Shown here piece after piece: positions 11,501 to 22,339 of a stretch of DNA of 64,000 bases. Below the pieces are notes generated by a model. It was not told the origin of the DNA and made no database searches. It saw nothing but the letters and a program-made list of their open reading frames with translations. The stretch lies in assembly GCA_963930775.1 (NCBI GenBank), contig OZ005697.1:5602292-5666291 (forward strand). Direction: 5' to 3'. The first letter of the stretch is position 1, and each line of letters starts with the position of its first letter. Origin of the DNA: Cliona cf. orientalis. Lineage: Eukaryota > Porifera > Demospongiae > Clionaida > Clionaidae. The position numbers and the translations under genes are program-made.

Positions 11501-14500
11501 TATTTTGAAGTTTCAGATTAGAAGTGGCTACTTTTATAGTACACTGTATAGATGCTGATTGTTAGGTGCAGCTCACTGTCAAGTGCACATTTGTTGTTAA
11601 GCACATGGTTTGTGCAGGCTTTCCTACTCCCTAGCTGTTAGGCACGGCGAACGTAATGAATGCACCTAGGTGATATTGAGCCTAAACGATGGACGAAAAG
11701 TGAACACAAGAGCATGATTCTGGAAGAGACTCCTCTCCAGCAACGACTAGCCTCTGTCTCTGCATCATGATATGCAATGTTTAGGTGCCTTGCTAAGTGT
11801 ATGTGCCCTGTTTTAATTGAGTGCATGCTTCCTGTTAAGTGCATGTTTTTTGTTAAGTGTATATTTCCTTGTTGCCATGAGACAACCAGCATCTACAGTA
11901 TGGCTTCATTTTCTGAATCCAACCATTTATACATGTAGCTATCAGTCTTTGTCCCAGCGCCTTTACAGCTCCACCCATTCCATTTTTATATGAAATTGCT
12001 TAACTATCCGCTTGAAAATGTTTTATTCAACTGTGTGCATCTGCTTTGTTGCCCAAACTTATGCGTGGTAGGCAATACTGTTACGCTGTGATTGTTAAAA
12101 TGTGGCATATTTTCCTATTTTGTTTTTTCAACATTCTTTTGGTGATTCTTTCAAGAACCATAATTTGGGGTATTACTAAGCCACTGTTGAGCAATTGCTT
12201 GTCTTATTTTACTAAGTTAGATACTGTTCCAGATTCCAGCGATTTTGTCCCAGTCATAACTTCGTAGCAATCTCCTATACTCGTTCTCTGTGTGCGCACC
12301 TGCACTTGTTTTTACCAAAATGTGCACTTAACTTTGAAATACACACTACCTAAGTTGTCGAATTCAAAACACACTTGTTATTGGTGCAGGCTAAAGTGAG
12401 CCTTGTACTAGTAATGATGTCTGCACCTTTGTGCTTCATTATGCAATCGTCATGTACCACCAATATTACACTCCAAGATTATCTCGGAAGGTCTTGCATT
12501 CAAATTCCAGCTGGATCCCTTCTCTTCCACTAATTAACTTCACTTCCGCCTCGCCTGCATTTATCTGCTTTTGTTGTCACATGGATTATGCATTGACTGT
12601 GGAGCATAGTTATCATGAGATTCCAAACGCTAATGATGACTCACATGCACTTGCAATGATTATGTAGTGATCACACAAAAGCACTTACACACATGGGTTT
12701 ACTAGTATCGTAGTATCCCGGGCAAGCACCCATAGTGCACCTGGGTAAGTGCCCATGTACCTCATTTCAAGGGGTCTATGTAGCAGCTTCTATGCAAGCA
12801 TATGGAAGTTATATCCTGGGTAAGTGCCCATGTGGGCCAAAATCGCAAGTTATATTAAAGCGCCCTTGGGCACTTACCCGGGACACTACGGTATTAGCCT
12901 ACAGCTATACAACAGTGCACTGCATTCTTAGTGTTGCGTCAGATTCGATGGAGTATGGTGTAAGTGGCAAGGATACAGAGTGTAGTATGAGTATTCATCA
13001 TGTATTAACTACAGTATGATACGGTTGACACTGGTGCATTGGTAATCTGATTCACTAGATGCACTGCTCTAAACAAGATAATAGAGAGCTAGAGTTTCCT
13101 TCACTTCATTCCACTGGGGTGAGTGAGTAGTACATCTGCCTGAGTTAGAGAGGTGTCGTTTTTCATGCACTCAAGTGCTTGAACCTTTGGCTCATGGAGT
13201 GTCAACATAGTTGTACTATTAGTGTATGGAATGCTTCTCAGTTGCAGCATGACATAATTTATCATCTTGTGAAAGCATGACAAGTAGTCGAGGGAGGAGC
13301 AAGCATGTTCAGGAAATTAGCATCAAATAGCACAGAGCATGTGTCGTGAAGGATGAGAATGTTTGCTTTAATGATCCACCCGTTCTTCAGTACTATCTGG
13401 TTTATGGGCTGCACACACTTTCATGGTCATTGTTCTAGGAGCTTACAGTTTGGTGCTCCTTTTGATGTGGATGAACTAGCTAGCCTACATGAGCTGTTGT
13501 GTGATCAGACATTGAAATTGAACAGTCTACCTGCATAGGAAATACATAGCTAGCTGCCTTTGATCAACAACTATTTTCAATCCAATAGACTCCTGCGATT
13601 TTCCTTTGAAGTCTCACTAATTGGGTTTGTGAGTGGCAGCCTTATTTCCACATCAGAGACACAGAGTGTTGCACTACAAACAATGCTAAGTTGTGAGAAT
13701 TTTTGGTTTAGATTTTGCTAGCCCAATCCCCCTCATGTATGCCACGGGGAAACTGCACTGTTTTTGCTGATCTCCAACCTAGTTCCTCCTTCAGCATAAT
13801 ATTGATATTAAGTATTGCAACAGTTCCATGTCCCTATAGCCACTCATGATGCTAGGGAAGATATATTATAGCAAGCGTTTGTTGGTTTTGCTGCTAGATT
13901 TCTATTGTATTTGATTCCACAATAACCTCGAATTATTGTCCCTCTAAAAGTTGTGTGTAGTGCAAATAAATGATTTTTGGTATGTGCAGGAGAGGTACAT
14001 GTGAGTCATCTGGACTCGGAGAGCAGGGGTGGTTGGTGTGCTAATCTTGTCTGTGGTACCCCCTCTGCCTCCTGTGTCCCCTGTTTATGGAATAGGCTTG
14101 GTGCTTTCTCTAATTAAATTCACCTAATTCCAGAGCTGTGGTAACCAGTCAGTCCACACTCTGGTATTCTGCTACAACCTATTTTTGCATACTTCCATGC
14201 TAATTGATATTTTAGACAACCACAGCACACTCTGGTGTCCACATCAAGTGGCCATGCGTGGTGCAACTGGAAACCATCCTTGCATGAATTCACGCTGCTA
14301 ATAGAGTTTTTACTCCCTGCAGGTGTATCCTCTCTGCTATTGTTAAGGTTGCTCCTTAGGCCTGGCAAGTCATTTACCACTTGTCCTAATGAGAGTAATT
14401 GGCATTGATAGGAGTTGAGTATATGAGTGTGTTAGTACTTGGCTTTTATTAAAACACTTTGCTGTTCTGGGAATATGGCTTCTTTTTTGACAGTCTCTCT

Positions 14501-17277
14501 GAAAGTGTGCTCTGTTTATGTACAGCAAAGTGGTGTGCATAGTTGTTGGTGGTGCACCTGCTCTTGCTTGGCCAGGTTCCAACACTGTGCATTTGCAGAC
14601 ACTTTGTCCGTAAGTAGTTGAGGTAGTTGGTTGCTTGTGGCAGCCGATAGACTACTGGCCTCTTCAAAGCATGCCCACTGAAGGACTCAATTGGATTGGA
14701 GAGACCATGCTTGTGTTATTACATGAGAATGTACATTAATCAAAATGTCTACATTTGTAGCGATTTCCGTTTTTATTGTAACTGTTGTTTTCGTTGTGTG
14801 GCTTGGCAGACATTATTATGGATATTCTTGATGATGGTGTATTTTGTAGCTAATCTAAATGCTCTGGTCAGCCATGCACTATTATCTTGAACTTTGACTT
14901 GCCCTTCTGGAAATGGAGCCACTTATACTAAGTGGATGTTTACTCATTTCGAATTTGATACTGGATAATAAATTTTTAACATGCACATTGATTGGTGCAT
15001 AATTTATCTGCTATATTCTAGCCATATCTCATTGTGCATGATAATGATATTCAATGGCACTGATAGTTGACACAAGGGAATAGTGGTTGTCACTATATTT
15101 ACACAAGAATTATGATTGTAATTAAGCAGGTGTGTGAGGCAATCCATTGGTGCATTGTGTGGGTGGATAGTTGTGGGTTGTTGTCAAATCACCATGCTAT
15201 CAGCGTTCAGAGAATCAGCCAAACCCTGGCTGGGTATGCACACGAGCGTGAGAAGTTAGGGATATTGTTTTGGTGGCATGTGTTCCAACTATATACCTGT
15301 GAAGGTTTCATTGGTGTGCTGTGTGTTTTCACTGGCTGGATACTTGCAATTTAATTAGGTGAGTAGAGTTCAAAGGTAGCTAGTTGAGTCCATTTGGACT
15401 GTGCTTTAGCAATGAATCTCTATCTGTCTTTAAATGTTGACAGTGGCTTGGTCATAGCAGTTAAGCATGCTTGTCATAGTTTTATCCCACTTCGACAAAA
15501 TCTCTGTATGCTATGTCCAGTGGTACTGTGCAGAGTGCATAGTCAGTTGTGATAATCACTGCATGGTTTTAATGTTACTAACCATGTTATGGAGTATGTG
15601 GTCCTCACTAGTTAGGCTAGAAGTTGTCTGGTCACATCTTTAACCCACAGCTGATATGTTTCCATTATGACTAGTTGTAAAATAAACAAGTTACCCATTG
15701 TAGTTTGAATAATTTGCCGCAGAGTTATGTAGCACTCCTTAGGAGTGCAGTAGTATTTGTTGTTGCGTATCTATGATAACAATTATTCAGTCACTGGAAT
15801 TTTGGGAAGATGTGTCCATTTGTGTCTATATTACTATCATGTCTAGTTTCGTAGGGCAAAGCCTAGGGCAAAGCCTTCGAGGATAATACAGGCAAGCGCC
15901 CATGTACCACATTTCAAGCAGTCAATATAGTGGCTTCCTGTGCATTTTATATCCCGGGTAAGCGCTCATGCGGGCCAATATTGTGAGTTACATTTTAAGC
16001 ACCCATGTTTGCTTACCTGGGACATTACAGTATTATACATGTAGCTCTAGATGGAAAGCCTGTCACGGGAATGTTGAGTAAATTAATCCTAGTGCCGTGC
16101 TACCATGACCGACCTCCACCATGGTGGGTATACTGCCATTAACGTGATCTGATTGTGTGTATTGAACTCCTCATTCATGTCCCTAGGTGGTGATTTTCTT
16201 TCGATTTCCGTACTTTTTGTTCTTGTGCTCTAGCTTAGCTAGAGAGCGTGATGGGTAGTTGTTTTTCCATCCTTCGTCCTGTCCCCTTTGGGCTGCACTG
16301 TACACAGTGACCAGCTGCTTTTTGTGGCTATGAAATCCTGGACAAACAGAGAAAATTTGCCTACATGTTGATGACAGAAAGGCCACTTGTAAACAGTCTA
16401 GTTATTCCTCCTACATCGATCTTAATGCTCTATCAATTGCCCCCCAAGCCATCTGGCGTTCTGTTGACTTTATCGAATGAGGAACATATGCTGCCCAACT
16501 TACTGTAGGTTTGTCTACGAGAGGTCTTCGTTTCATAGTTTCAGAATGGAACTTGTATGCTCATACAAATATAAAATCATGAGATACATTTTTTTCTTTT
16601 GTAGAGCTAGATGTATTGCCTTTCAACTATGAGACAGAAACTGGTGATGATGATATACCAACTCTAAATGATATACTGGCAGCTAGCTTTGTAAATGTAA
16701 GATTTAATGCTACCCCAAACAAATGTAGATACTGCCCTACATAATCATGACCGGCACTTTTTGCATTTGATAGCCTCATGCAGATCACTATGGGCATGTA
16801 TTAGCCACGACTGAGAGAGAAAATGCTGAAGATCATCACTTTGAGCCTGTAAGTGCCCGCGCAGGTCTCATTAAAGCCAAACATAATCGCAGAAAGCTAC
16901 GACGTCTGCGCAGGCAACGATTTTCTAAGCTTGTGAAAGGTTCATCAAATTTCTCCCTGGACAGCACCAGGACCGATAAGACTGGAAAGACTGAAAAATC
17001 GTCAGAGGCGGATGCAGATATTTCTGATCAAGATACTGAGCCATTTGGAGAGCAGATGGCAATACCTATTTCAGATCTCAGTTCCCCCATTACTGCGTAC
17101 ACTCCACCTGCTGTTCTAACTCCTCGCACTTCAGTGGGAGATATTCCTATTTCTGACACCTCTGCTCCAGTTGTGTATATGCCTGAACCATCGGAAGGTG
17201 CAGACATTTTATTGCAGGAAATGGATGTGTCACCAGGCCCAGTAATTCTCCAAGACTCAAGAGAAACTGATGTTTGA
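2586..17277 (+). CDS. SLC9 (NHE): SLC9-family Na+/H+ exchanger, C-terminal part (5' truncated)
   Basis: Four phase-compatible exons: 2586-2758, 9017-9074, 16607-16696, 16774-17277 (274 residues). The first encodes AIDHVMAGVEEILGHFGHNQ followed by FDSKYLRKIF, matching the start of the cytoplasmic regulatory tail of plasma-membrane NHEs (human NHE1/2/4 have FLDHLLTGIEDICGH and similar). The product exchanges Na+ for H+; this tail binds regulators such as CHP and calmodulin in the family. The last exon has a basic stretch (RRKLRRLRRQRF), Ser/Thr/Pro-rich sequence and the C-terminus ETDV, a class I PDZ ligand. The membrane domain must lie left of the window. The second exon (58 nt) is supported only by splice sites and phase. 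For the third I chose the second of two nearby AG acceptors (16605-16606) because it preserves phase 0. Confidence 0.72.
3820..4365. repeat. ATGCAT/ACATGCATGT-rich tract
   Basis: About 540 bp in which ACATGCAT, CATGCATGT and related self-complementary words recur more than ten times, for example near 3895-3930, 4095-4150, 4215-4262 and 4345-4355. Spacing is irregular, so it is not a tandem satellite. It may be degenerate repeat DNA or clustered binding sites; I cannot decide. Confidence 0.55.
4440..4621. mobile_element. Short element ending in tttcccgctatacagta
   Basis: Contains repeated units of the form CCGCGAAAGTTTTCTCC (three variants between 4470 and 4590) and ends with aaatttcccgctatacagta. 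The same terminus (tttcccgctatRcRgt) occurs near 46.59 and 62.49 kb, and its inverse at 34.38 kb, so it looks like one end of a dispersed MITE family. Confidence 0.5.
5040..5440. repeat. Mosaic repeat with recurring taggtggga/ggatttag words
   Basis: Short words such as taggtggga, ggatttag, tgctaaatc and gtgtacactat recur in both orientations across 400 bp. The right end (ataggtgggatttagca) is partly inverse to internal sequence. No protein is encoded. Probably a non-autonomous element with internal duplication. Confidence 0.4.
5918..6107. mobile_element. MITE family B, perfect TIRs
   Basis: A 190-bp element whose first 21 bases are the exact inverse complement of its last 21; each arm begins taccgtaaatcgcgaatatt read inwards. 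The interior is AT-rich and also partly palindromic (cgaaaattaaacgtgcaaaa and related). No coding capacity. Confidence 0.8.
8684..8702. repeat. CA microsatellite
   Basis: Roughly nine CA units, followed by imperfect acatgcatacacac sequence. Confidence 0.85.
12706..12893. mobile_element. MITE family A, copy 2 (well preserved)
   Basis: The left end tatcgtagtatcccgggcaa is nearly the inverse complement of the right end ttacccgggacactacggta. Internal blocks cctgggtaagtgccc and tgtagcagcttctatgcaa match other copies. No coding capacity. This is the best copy for defining the family consensus. Confidence 0.8.
15880..16032. mobile_element. MITE family A, copy 3
   Basis: Contains aggcaagcgcccatgtacc, then atatcccgggtaagcgctc, and a right end ttacctgggacattacagta. 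The left terminus is worn. Same order of blocks as copy 2. Confidence 0.65.
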
Positions 17278-17796
17278 ATTGCTGCATGCAGTGATCAGTG
17301 CTTGCTGACATCAACTGCATGATTTTATGTGATTAATCAATTTTTTTACAAACACACAGCTCAAATTTATTAAATTCACAACTTTAATATTCTGTATAAT
17401 TATACTTGTAATATATTTGCATGCACCGCTGCCAAATTGTAGCATGGTTTATTCTATGCATAATCTCCGTGGTTTTATTAGTACAAACTTCTTGTCTGTT
17501 TATAAATATTAATTTTGTAGTAGTATACGAGTGATATGTGTGGATGTCTAGTGAATTTTGATGTGGTGAAATTCACCACCGTGATCAACATAAATTGGCA
17601 CATAAAACCCAGAACAATAAAACAATAAAAAAGAGCACATAATGGGTGTTGACAAAAGGTATAAAAGTTTCTGGGAGAGTACAAACTATGTCGAATTGAA
17701 TTGCACTATACAGTAGTGATGAAGCAATGATACTGAACTCAACACAAACTCCAGTGTTATCCTATAAAATTTGTGGAAACATACAATAACAAAACT
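17278..17796. other. Shared convergent 3' region of SLC9 and bHLH
   Basis: No gene. Plus-strand AATAAA signals at 17616-17621 and 17625-17630 could serve SLC9, 340 bp after its stop. A minus-strand AATAAA (TTTATT at 17474-17479) could serve the bHLH gene. If both are used, the two 3' UTRs overlap by at least about 140 bp. Confidence 0.45.
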
Positions 17797-18971
17797 TTAA
17801 TGCGTATAAAGTGTGTATGCTGTAGGAACACTCCCTGTTCTTTGCCAGGTTGGAGGGGGAGCATGTGGTGAAGGCACACCATTGGTGAGCAGTGGTGGGC
17901 TGATTGTATGCTGAACGGAATGGGTGGCTAGTGGAGATGGAATGTTCACCTGTCTTTGTGACTGACACATACTTGACCCACTAACAGGGCAAGTGGTTTG
18001 CTGCTGCTGCTGCTGCACGCTGACTGGAGGAGACATGCGTGCATAAACGGCTACTGAGGAGTCACTGTTTGTTCTTGTCAGAGGAGGGGGTCGGGTTGCA
18101 AGACCTGTGGGCTGGCAGGTGTGAGCTGGGAAGTAGGGAGGACTGTGATTGTCTGATTCTGAAGTACTATAGTCGGTTGAGCTCGGGTCCTGTGGGAATG
18201 AAATATGGAAAGAAATGATCAGTTAAATGGGCATTTTCAAGTGTATGGTTTATTATACTGCTGATACATAAACATAGCACATGCAACAAGGCCAAAGACT
18301 AAACACTGCTCTAGTGCCAACACACTTATCTACTTAGGATCTATTCATGCACAGGTGCACAAATATTAATATCTTACCGTAGTGATGCATGACTGGGGAA
18401 TCCTGTAAGGCGAAAACGCAGAGAATTCGGGCATCTCAGCCTTCACATGGTAACCACCATTTATCTGCATGTATCCGTCACTCATTGGAGCTGGGTACAA
18501 CTGCAATTGTACATCTTCACCTTGGATAGCATGTGTATTATGTAGAAGTGACACGAGATCTTGTATGTAAGTGCACGCAAGTCTCAACGTGTCTATTTTC
18601 GAGAGTTTTCTGTTTGAAGGATAAGTGGGTACGAGCTCTCTGAGTTGATCAAACGCCGAGTTGACAGTGTGCATCCTTTTTCTCTCTCTTTTGTTCGCTG
18701 CAATCCTTTTAATCTTTTTCTGTACGAATGTCTCCTCGTTGTCGTACTCGCCATTGCTTTCATCTGAGCTGGTGCATGTGCTACCGCCAGGACTTCGGTC
18801 GGTATAGGGTGCATTTCGCTGTCTGTTGGCCTTGTTGCAAGCCCTTCTCATCTTAGGAGACTTGGGAGATCCACTCTCTCTCTTGATGCCTGCACCCGGT
18901 TCTTTTGGAGATGCGCAGAGTGGTGCTTGCTGTGCAGAAGTGGACGTCGGTGAATCAGCCATTGTCAACAT
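17797..18971 (-). CDS. Group A bHLH transcription factor
   Basis: Two exons, 18971-18378 and 18189-17797, joined in phase 0 (328 residues). The bHLH domain is at about residues 86-143: basic region [14 protein letters not shown], helix 1 [13 protein letters not shown], helix 2 [20 protein letters not shown]. The ERxR motif that contacts the E-box and the KLSKxxTLRLA helix 2 place it in group A (atonal/neurogenin/twist-like superfamily), a DNA-binding nuclear dimer. I cannot assign the subfamily. The N-terminal part is Ser/Pro-rich with an acidic stretch; the C-terminal exon is Ser/Pro/Gln-rich with six consecutive Gln, like an activation domain. A second ATG lies three codons in. A TATA box lies 96 bp upstream. 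Retaining the intron would end the protein four codons after the splice point (VRY and a stop), a shorter 201-residue form. Confidence 0.9.
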
Positions 18972-19066
18972 TGTCGGTCTAACTAGCGCTCGTTAGCGTC
19001 GAAAGTGACTTTGCAGCCTGCTTGTTGCCAGAAGTGATGTTAGCCTCGGAGCTGAGAGCTCGCGGC

Positions 19067-19073
19067 TATATAT
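19067..19073 (-). promoter_or_regulatory. TATA box of the bHLH gene
   Basis: On the minus strand the sequence GCATATATAGCC lies about 96 bp upstream of the bHLH ATG, in an otherwise GC-rich stretch. Position and context fit a core promoter. Confidence 0.6.
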
Positions 19074-19117
19074 GCAGAGCTGAGCCCGAAGCCCTAGTAG
19101 AGGAAGTGTTTGCTTCC

Positions 19118-19123
19118 CACGTG
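19118..19123. promoter_or_regulatory. Palindromic E-box CACGTG
   Basis: CACGTG lies about 50 bp upstream of the TATA box of the bHLH gene. It is a bHLH-type binding site. Class CACGTG is usually bound by Myc/USF-type factors rather than group A, so autoregulation is only a possibility. Confidence 0.4.
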
Positions 19124-19924
19124 CTTGAATTAGGTATGTTAATACTGCTTAGTCTAGATAACTACACAAATACATAGTTAATAAAACAGTAATACTTTTA
19201 TGTATATAATATATATATTATATAAATATTATGTGCATAAATAATAATTATTATTCACTGGTGAGAAACAAGATTATTCTAGATTAATACTAATAAAATA
19301 ATACTAATGTTCAAGAACCCGCTGAGTACAAGCTAATCAACCTGCATACAAAGAACAGTATAATAATTGCAGTGAGAAATTCCATACATTCCAGTACTAT
19401 TGCTACGTACATTTAATGAACAATCCGCACACACTAGCACTGTTCCTGCTTATTTTAGCATGTAGCAATAAGAGGAACTTTCTGTACATCTTGAAAAGGC
19501 AAAACATGAGAAGTGTGAGAGCAATTTTAGCAAAACATTCTGCTTGAGTGATGCTTGTAACTATACATAGTCATGAGACCATCACATTCTGTAGGTATCG
19601 TAGGCTCCAGCCCACTAGACAGCCACCTAGTTCAGTGCATACCACACTGCTATCAATACACAATGCAATTGGAAGGGCTGGCCCTGTGGTGCTCGATGCA
19701 TACTACAGTCTGGCTGCTATCACAACCAGAGTATCACGGCTAGCCTTGTACTCCTGCAGGCTCTCCGATCATTAATTTTCTAAGAAACACTATGAATAAT
19801 TATAGCAGGGACCTGGGTATTGAAGTCCCATTTAGAATTGTCAATGTGCTAGGGGATGAGGTTAGCCCTAGTAAACCTCAAATCATTATGAACTCACATT
19901 GTATACATAGATAGGGAAGAAGAA
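19124..19924. other. Intergenic, AT-rich
   Basis: Upstream of bHLH and downstream of the last candidate SLC26A11 exon. Strongly AT-rich around 19190-19290. No gene seen. Confidence 0.5.
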
Positions 19925-22280
19925 TCAACTGGCTTGATCAGGTGTTTGAACCGAGTACCGGTGGTCATAGTTGTCATCTTTAGCTGCAAATCAATAGAAT
20001 GTATATATAGTAAACCCTAGCCACAGTTGCCATGATTCAGCTAAAAATCGTGTTTCTCACATTTCAAGTTGATTGTTGGCTATAAGCACAAAAACCAAGA
20101 TGAAATTATGCTAACTCAATTAGAACCACTAGAAATCCCTTTGATCACCAATCAAGCACCTTTGCATCATCAAGTATATGTATTGCTGTTGAATCAGAAT
20201 GAATTTACAGCTAGAGAGGGTGCAAATTAAATCACCACTTTGCTTATACTGTGAATAGCTAGCAATATAGAGTGAATAGCAGTTATTAACCAGGGTTGTT
20301 GGGTCAGCAGCTCCTGCACCCACCATTGCTCCCATGATATATCTGCAACCCCCCAACCAATCTGTCTGGGAACTGCACTGGCCCTACACACTCTGTAAAC
20401 CAAGGCCTATTCTGTGTGCCAATCATGACTTACTCATGCTGCTTGATATACCTCTCAATGGAGTTATGACAGAGGAATTACCTTCTGCAAAAATTACATT
20501 ATATTATATTATGCATGCAAATGCTTCAGTGTAAAGATTTACGAACTCACCAGATAAAATAGCATTAAGTGATTCACTAAACTGGATGTTAGCGATTTCA
20601 CCTCTCTCCAGCTGCCTTCGAACATGATCCTGCAGAAATATGAGTTTGTATGAGATAAGATTCAATTTGTGCATGCACTACATGCATGCATGGCACGCCA
20701 ATCATTTAGTTCTTGATATTGATATCTCACAGAATAGATTTAAAAGTCAAAGTGCACTGGGTAAGATATTCAGCTCTGGATCCACTTACATAATCCACAG
20801 TCTTAGCATTCTTGGCATTTATTCCCACAGGAAGTAAACAACTGCATTTCCATGTGTACAGAACAACTAGGAAAATTATCCATGACTTCCATACATGGAA
20901 ATGTCGCTTTTGTTATTATGCAAGTGTAGAACTTAGTACAAAGCATGGTGCACTAATGTGAGTAGACTTCCACCCATACAACACAGATATAGCTTCATCT
21001 CAATCAAAAATTTAATAATGACTGATCTTGGTTAAGTACCAAAATTGAATCTGCACTCCATCCTCCTGCTATACATGATCACTGGTAGAAACAACCTCTG
21101 TTTTGCATATCTCAAGATTAAATCATTAATTCGACAAAGGTCTAGCTCTATTGTAAACCACGGTGAGCACATCTCTGCCGACACCATTCATGGTAATCTG
21201 TTCACAGCTCATTGGACACCAAGAAGCTCCATTAACCTCAAATTGCCCTGGAGCCCTTTGAAGTAGCACCAAGAATGTGTATACTTCAGCATCAAATGGG
21301 AATCTCCCTACTGATTTAGATTTAGATTGGATGAATTACTAAGTTAGTGGGTTTGGTCCATGCATAGATCTAGACATAATCTCCGACTGAACCCACAGAT
21401 AAGGAGTCTGGGCATGTACCTTCATGTTCACAAGCAAGAGTGGTAGTAACACAATCTTAGTCCAATTTGGATTATTACGATCTTATAGAGTGGGAGTGTG
21501 CATTGAGGGAGAGGTAGTGACTTCATCCCTGCAATCTTGGCCAGTAAGGTCAAGAAAAGGACAGGAAATTAGTAGCTACATCACACTATGAATTGAATAT
21601 TAATAATCCTTTGTCCAGACCACCTTTTCTCTTCTAAACAGCCCTAGGCTATGTGTGTTGGATGGTGGTTGATTAACAGGCTAGAGTTAACTAAGTTAGC
21701 ATACATAACACCTCCAATTAACTATGACAAAGCCCAAAAGGTGGACCATGCACAGAATGCAATACAATTATGCATGTAGTGGGTCACACTTCACTCACAC
21801 TTTTCTGCAGTGATCTCAAGTTAATTACATACTGGGAAGCCATGTACCTGAGTCCCTGCACCACTAACTAAATGGTGTCACTGAACATACATAAGGTGCT
21901 TTCAACTTGTCCAGCTTGCTGTATATTGCCAATTAATCTGCCATACAAGAACAGACTGTGGTACTTTAAGCTATGTGCATGCAGTTACACATGTTATGTT
22001 TGTAGTAGTGAGTTTATAATAATATTATTATCGTTTCTCTGATCCACAAGAATTTGATTATGCTGACTTGGCTCCAAGTATGGATCGCAGCTGGTAAAAA
22101 TCTGTAACAAAGACTTTATTTATGCATTCTACTATCAGTACTAATATTTCGATATGTGTAACTACAGTCATGAGATATCCGTCCATAGTCATCTGTTCAT
22201 TAATATGCATTGTTCTCAGGGACTGTCATTTTTGGAAGGTATGGCTTACCACGTCAGGAGTTTGACATTCCACAAACCCA
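19925..22280 (-). CDS. Alternative 3' exons, probable long C-terminus of SLC26A11
   Basis: Four further minus-strand exons fit splice consensus and phase: 22280-22250 (31 nt), 20841-20790, 20629-20551, 19983-19925. Joined to the 23682-23636 exon they skip the short terminal exon and give a 762-residue protein ending PVGINAKNAKTVDYDHVRRQ, then LERGEIANIQFSESLNAILS, then a tail ending in QTPDQAS. I do not recognise this tail in any family. The 20.8, 20.6 and 19.98 kb exons fit each other well. The 31-nt link exon is short and could be chance, in which case these exons could belong to a separate small gene. Confidence 0.45.
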
Positions 22281-22339
22281 CTGTGCACCAAACAGAGTCA
22301 ACAACTAACATGTTTATTCATACTTCATAGAAATCGTAA

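Larger units (their letters stand above)
9075..16606. other. Longest SLC9 intron
   Basis: About 7.5 kb without a supported gene. Two family A MITEs lie inside (12706-12893 and about 15880-16032). A 30-codon open frame after an AG at 9790 and a possible micro-exon near 13990 were considered and not accepted because nothing joins them to the gene. Confidence 0.5.

Noticed and set aside
21130-21250. Minus-strand candidate exon reading QFEVNGASWCPMSCEQ and onward to a stop
   Set aside because: It has a plausible acceptor, but no upstream exon matches its phase and no family is recognised. Treated as chance.
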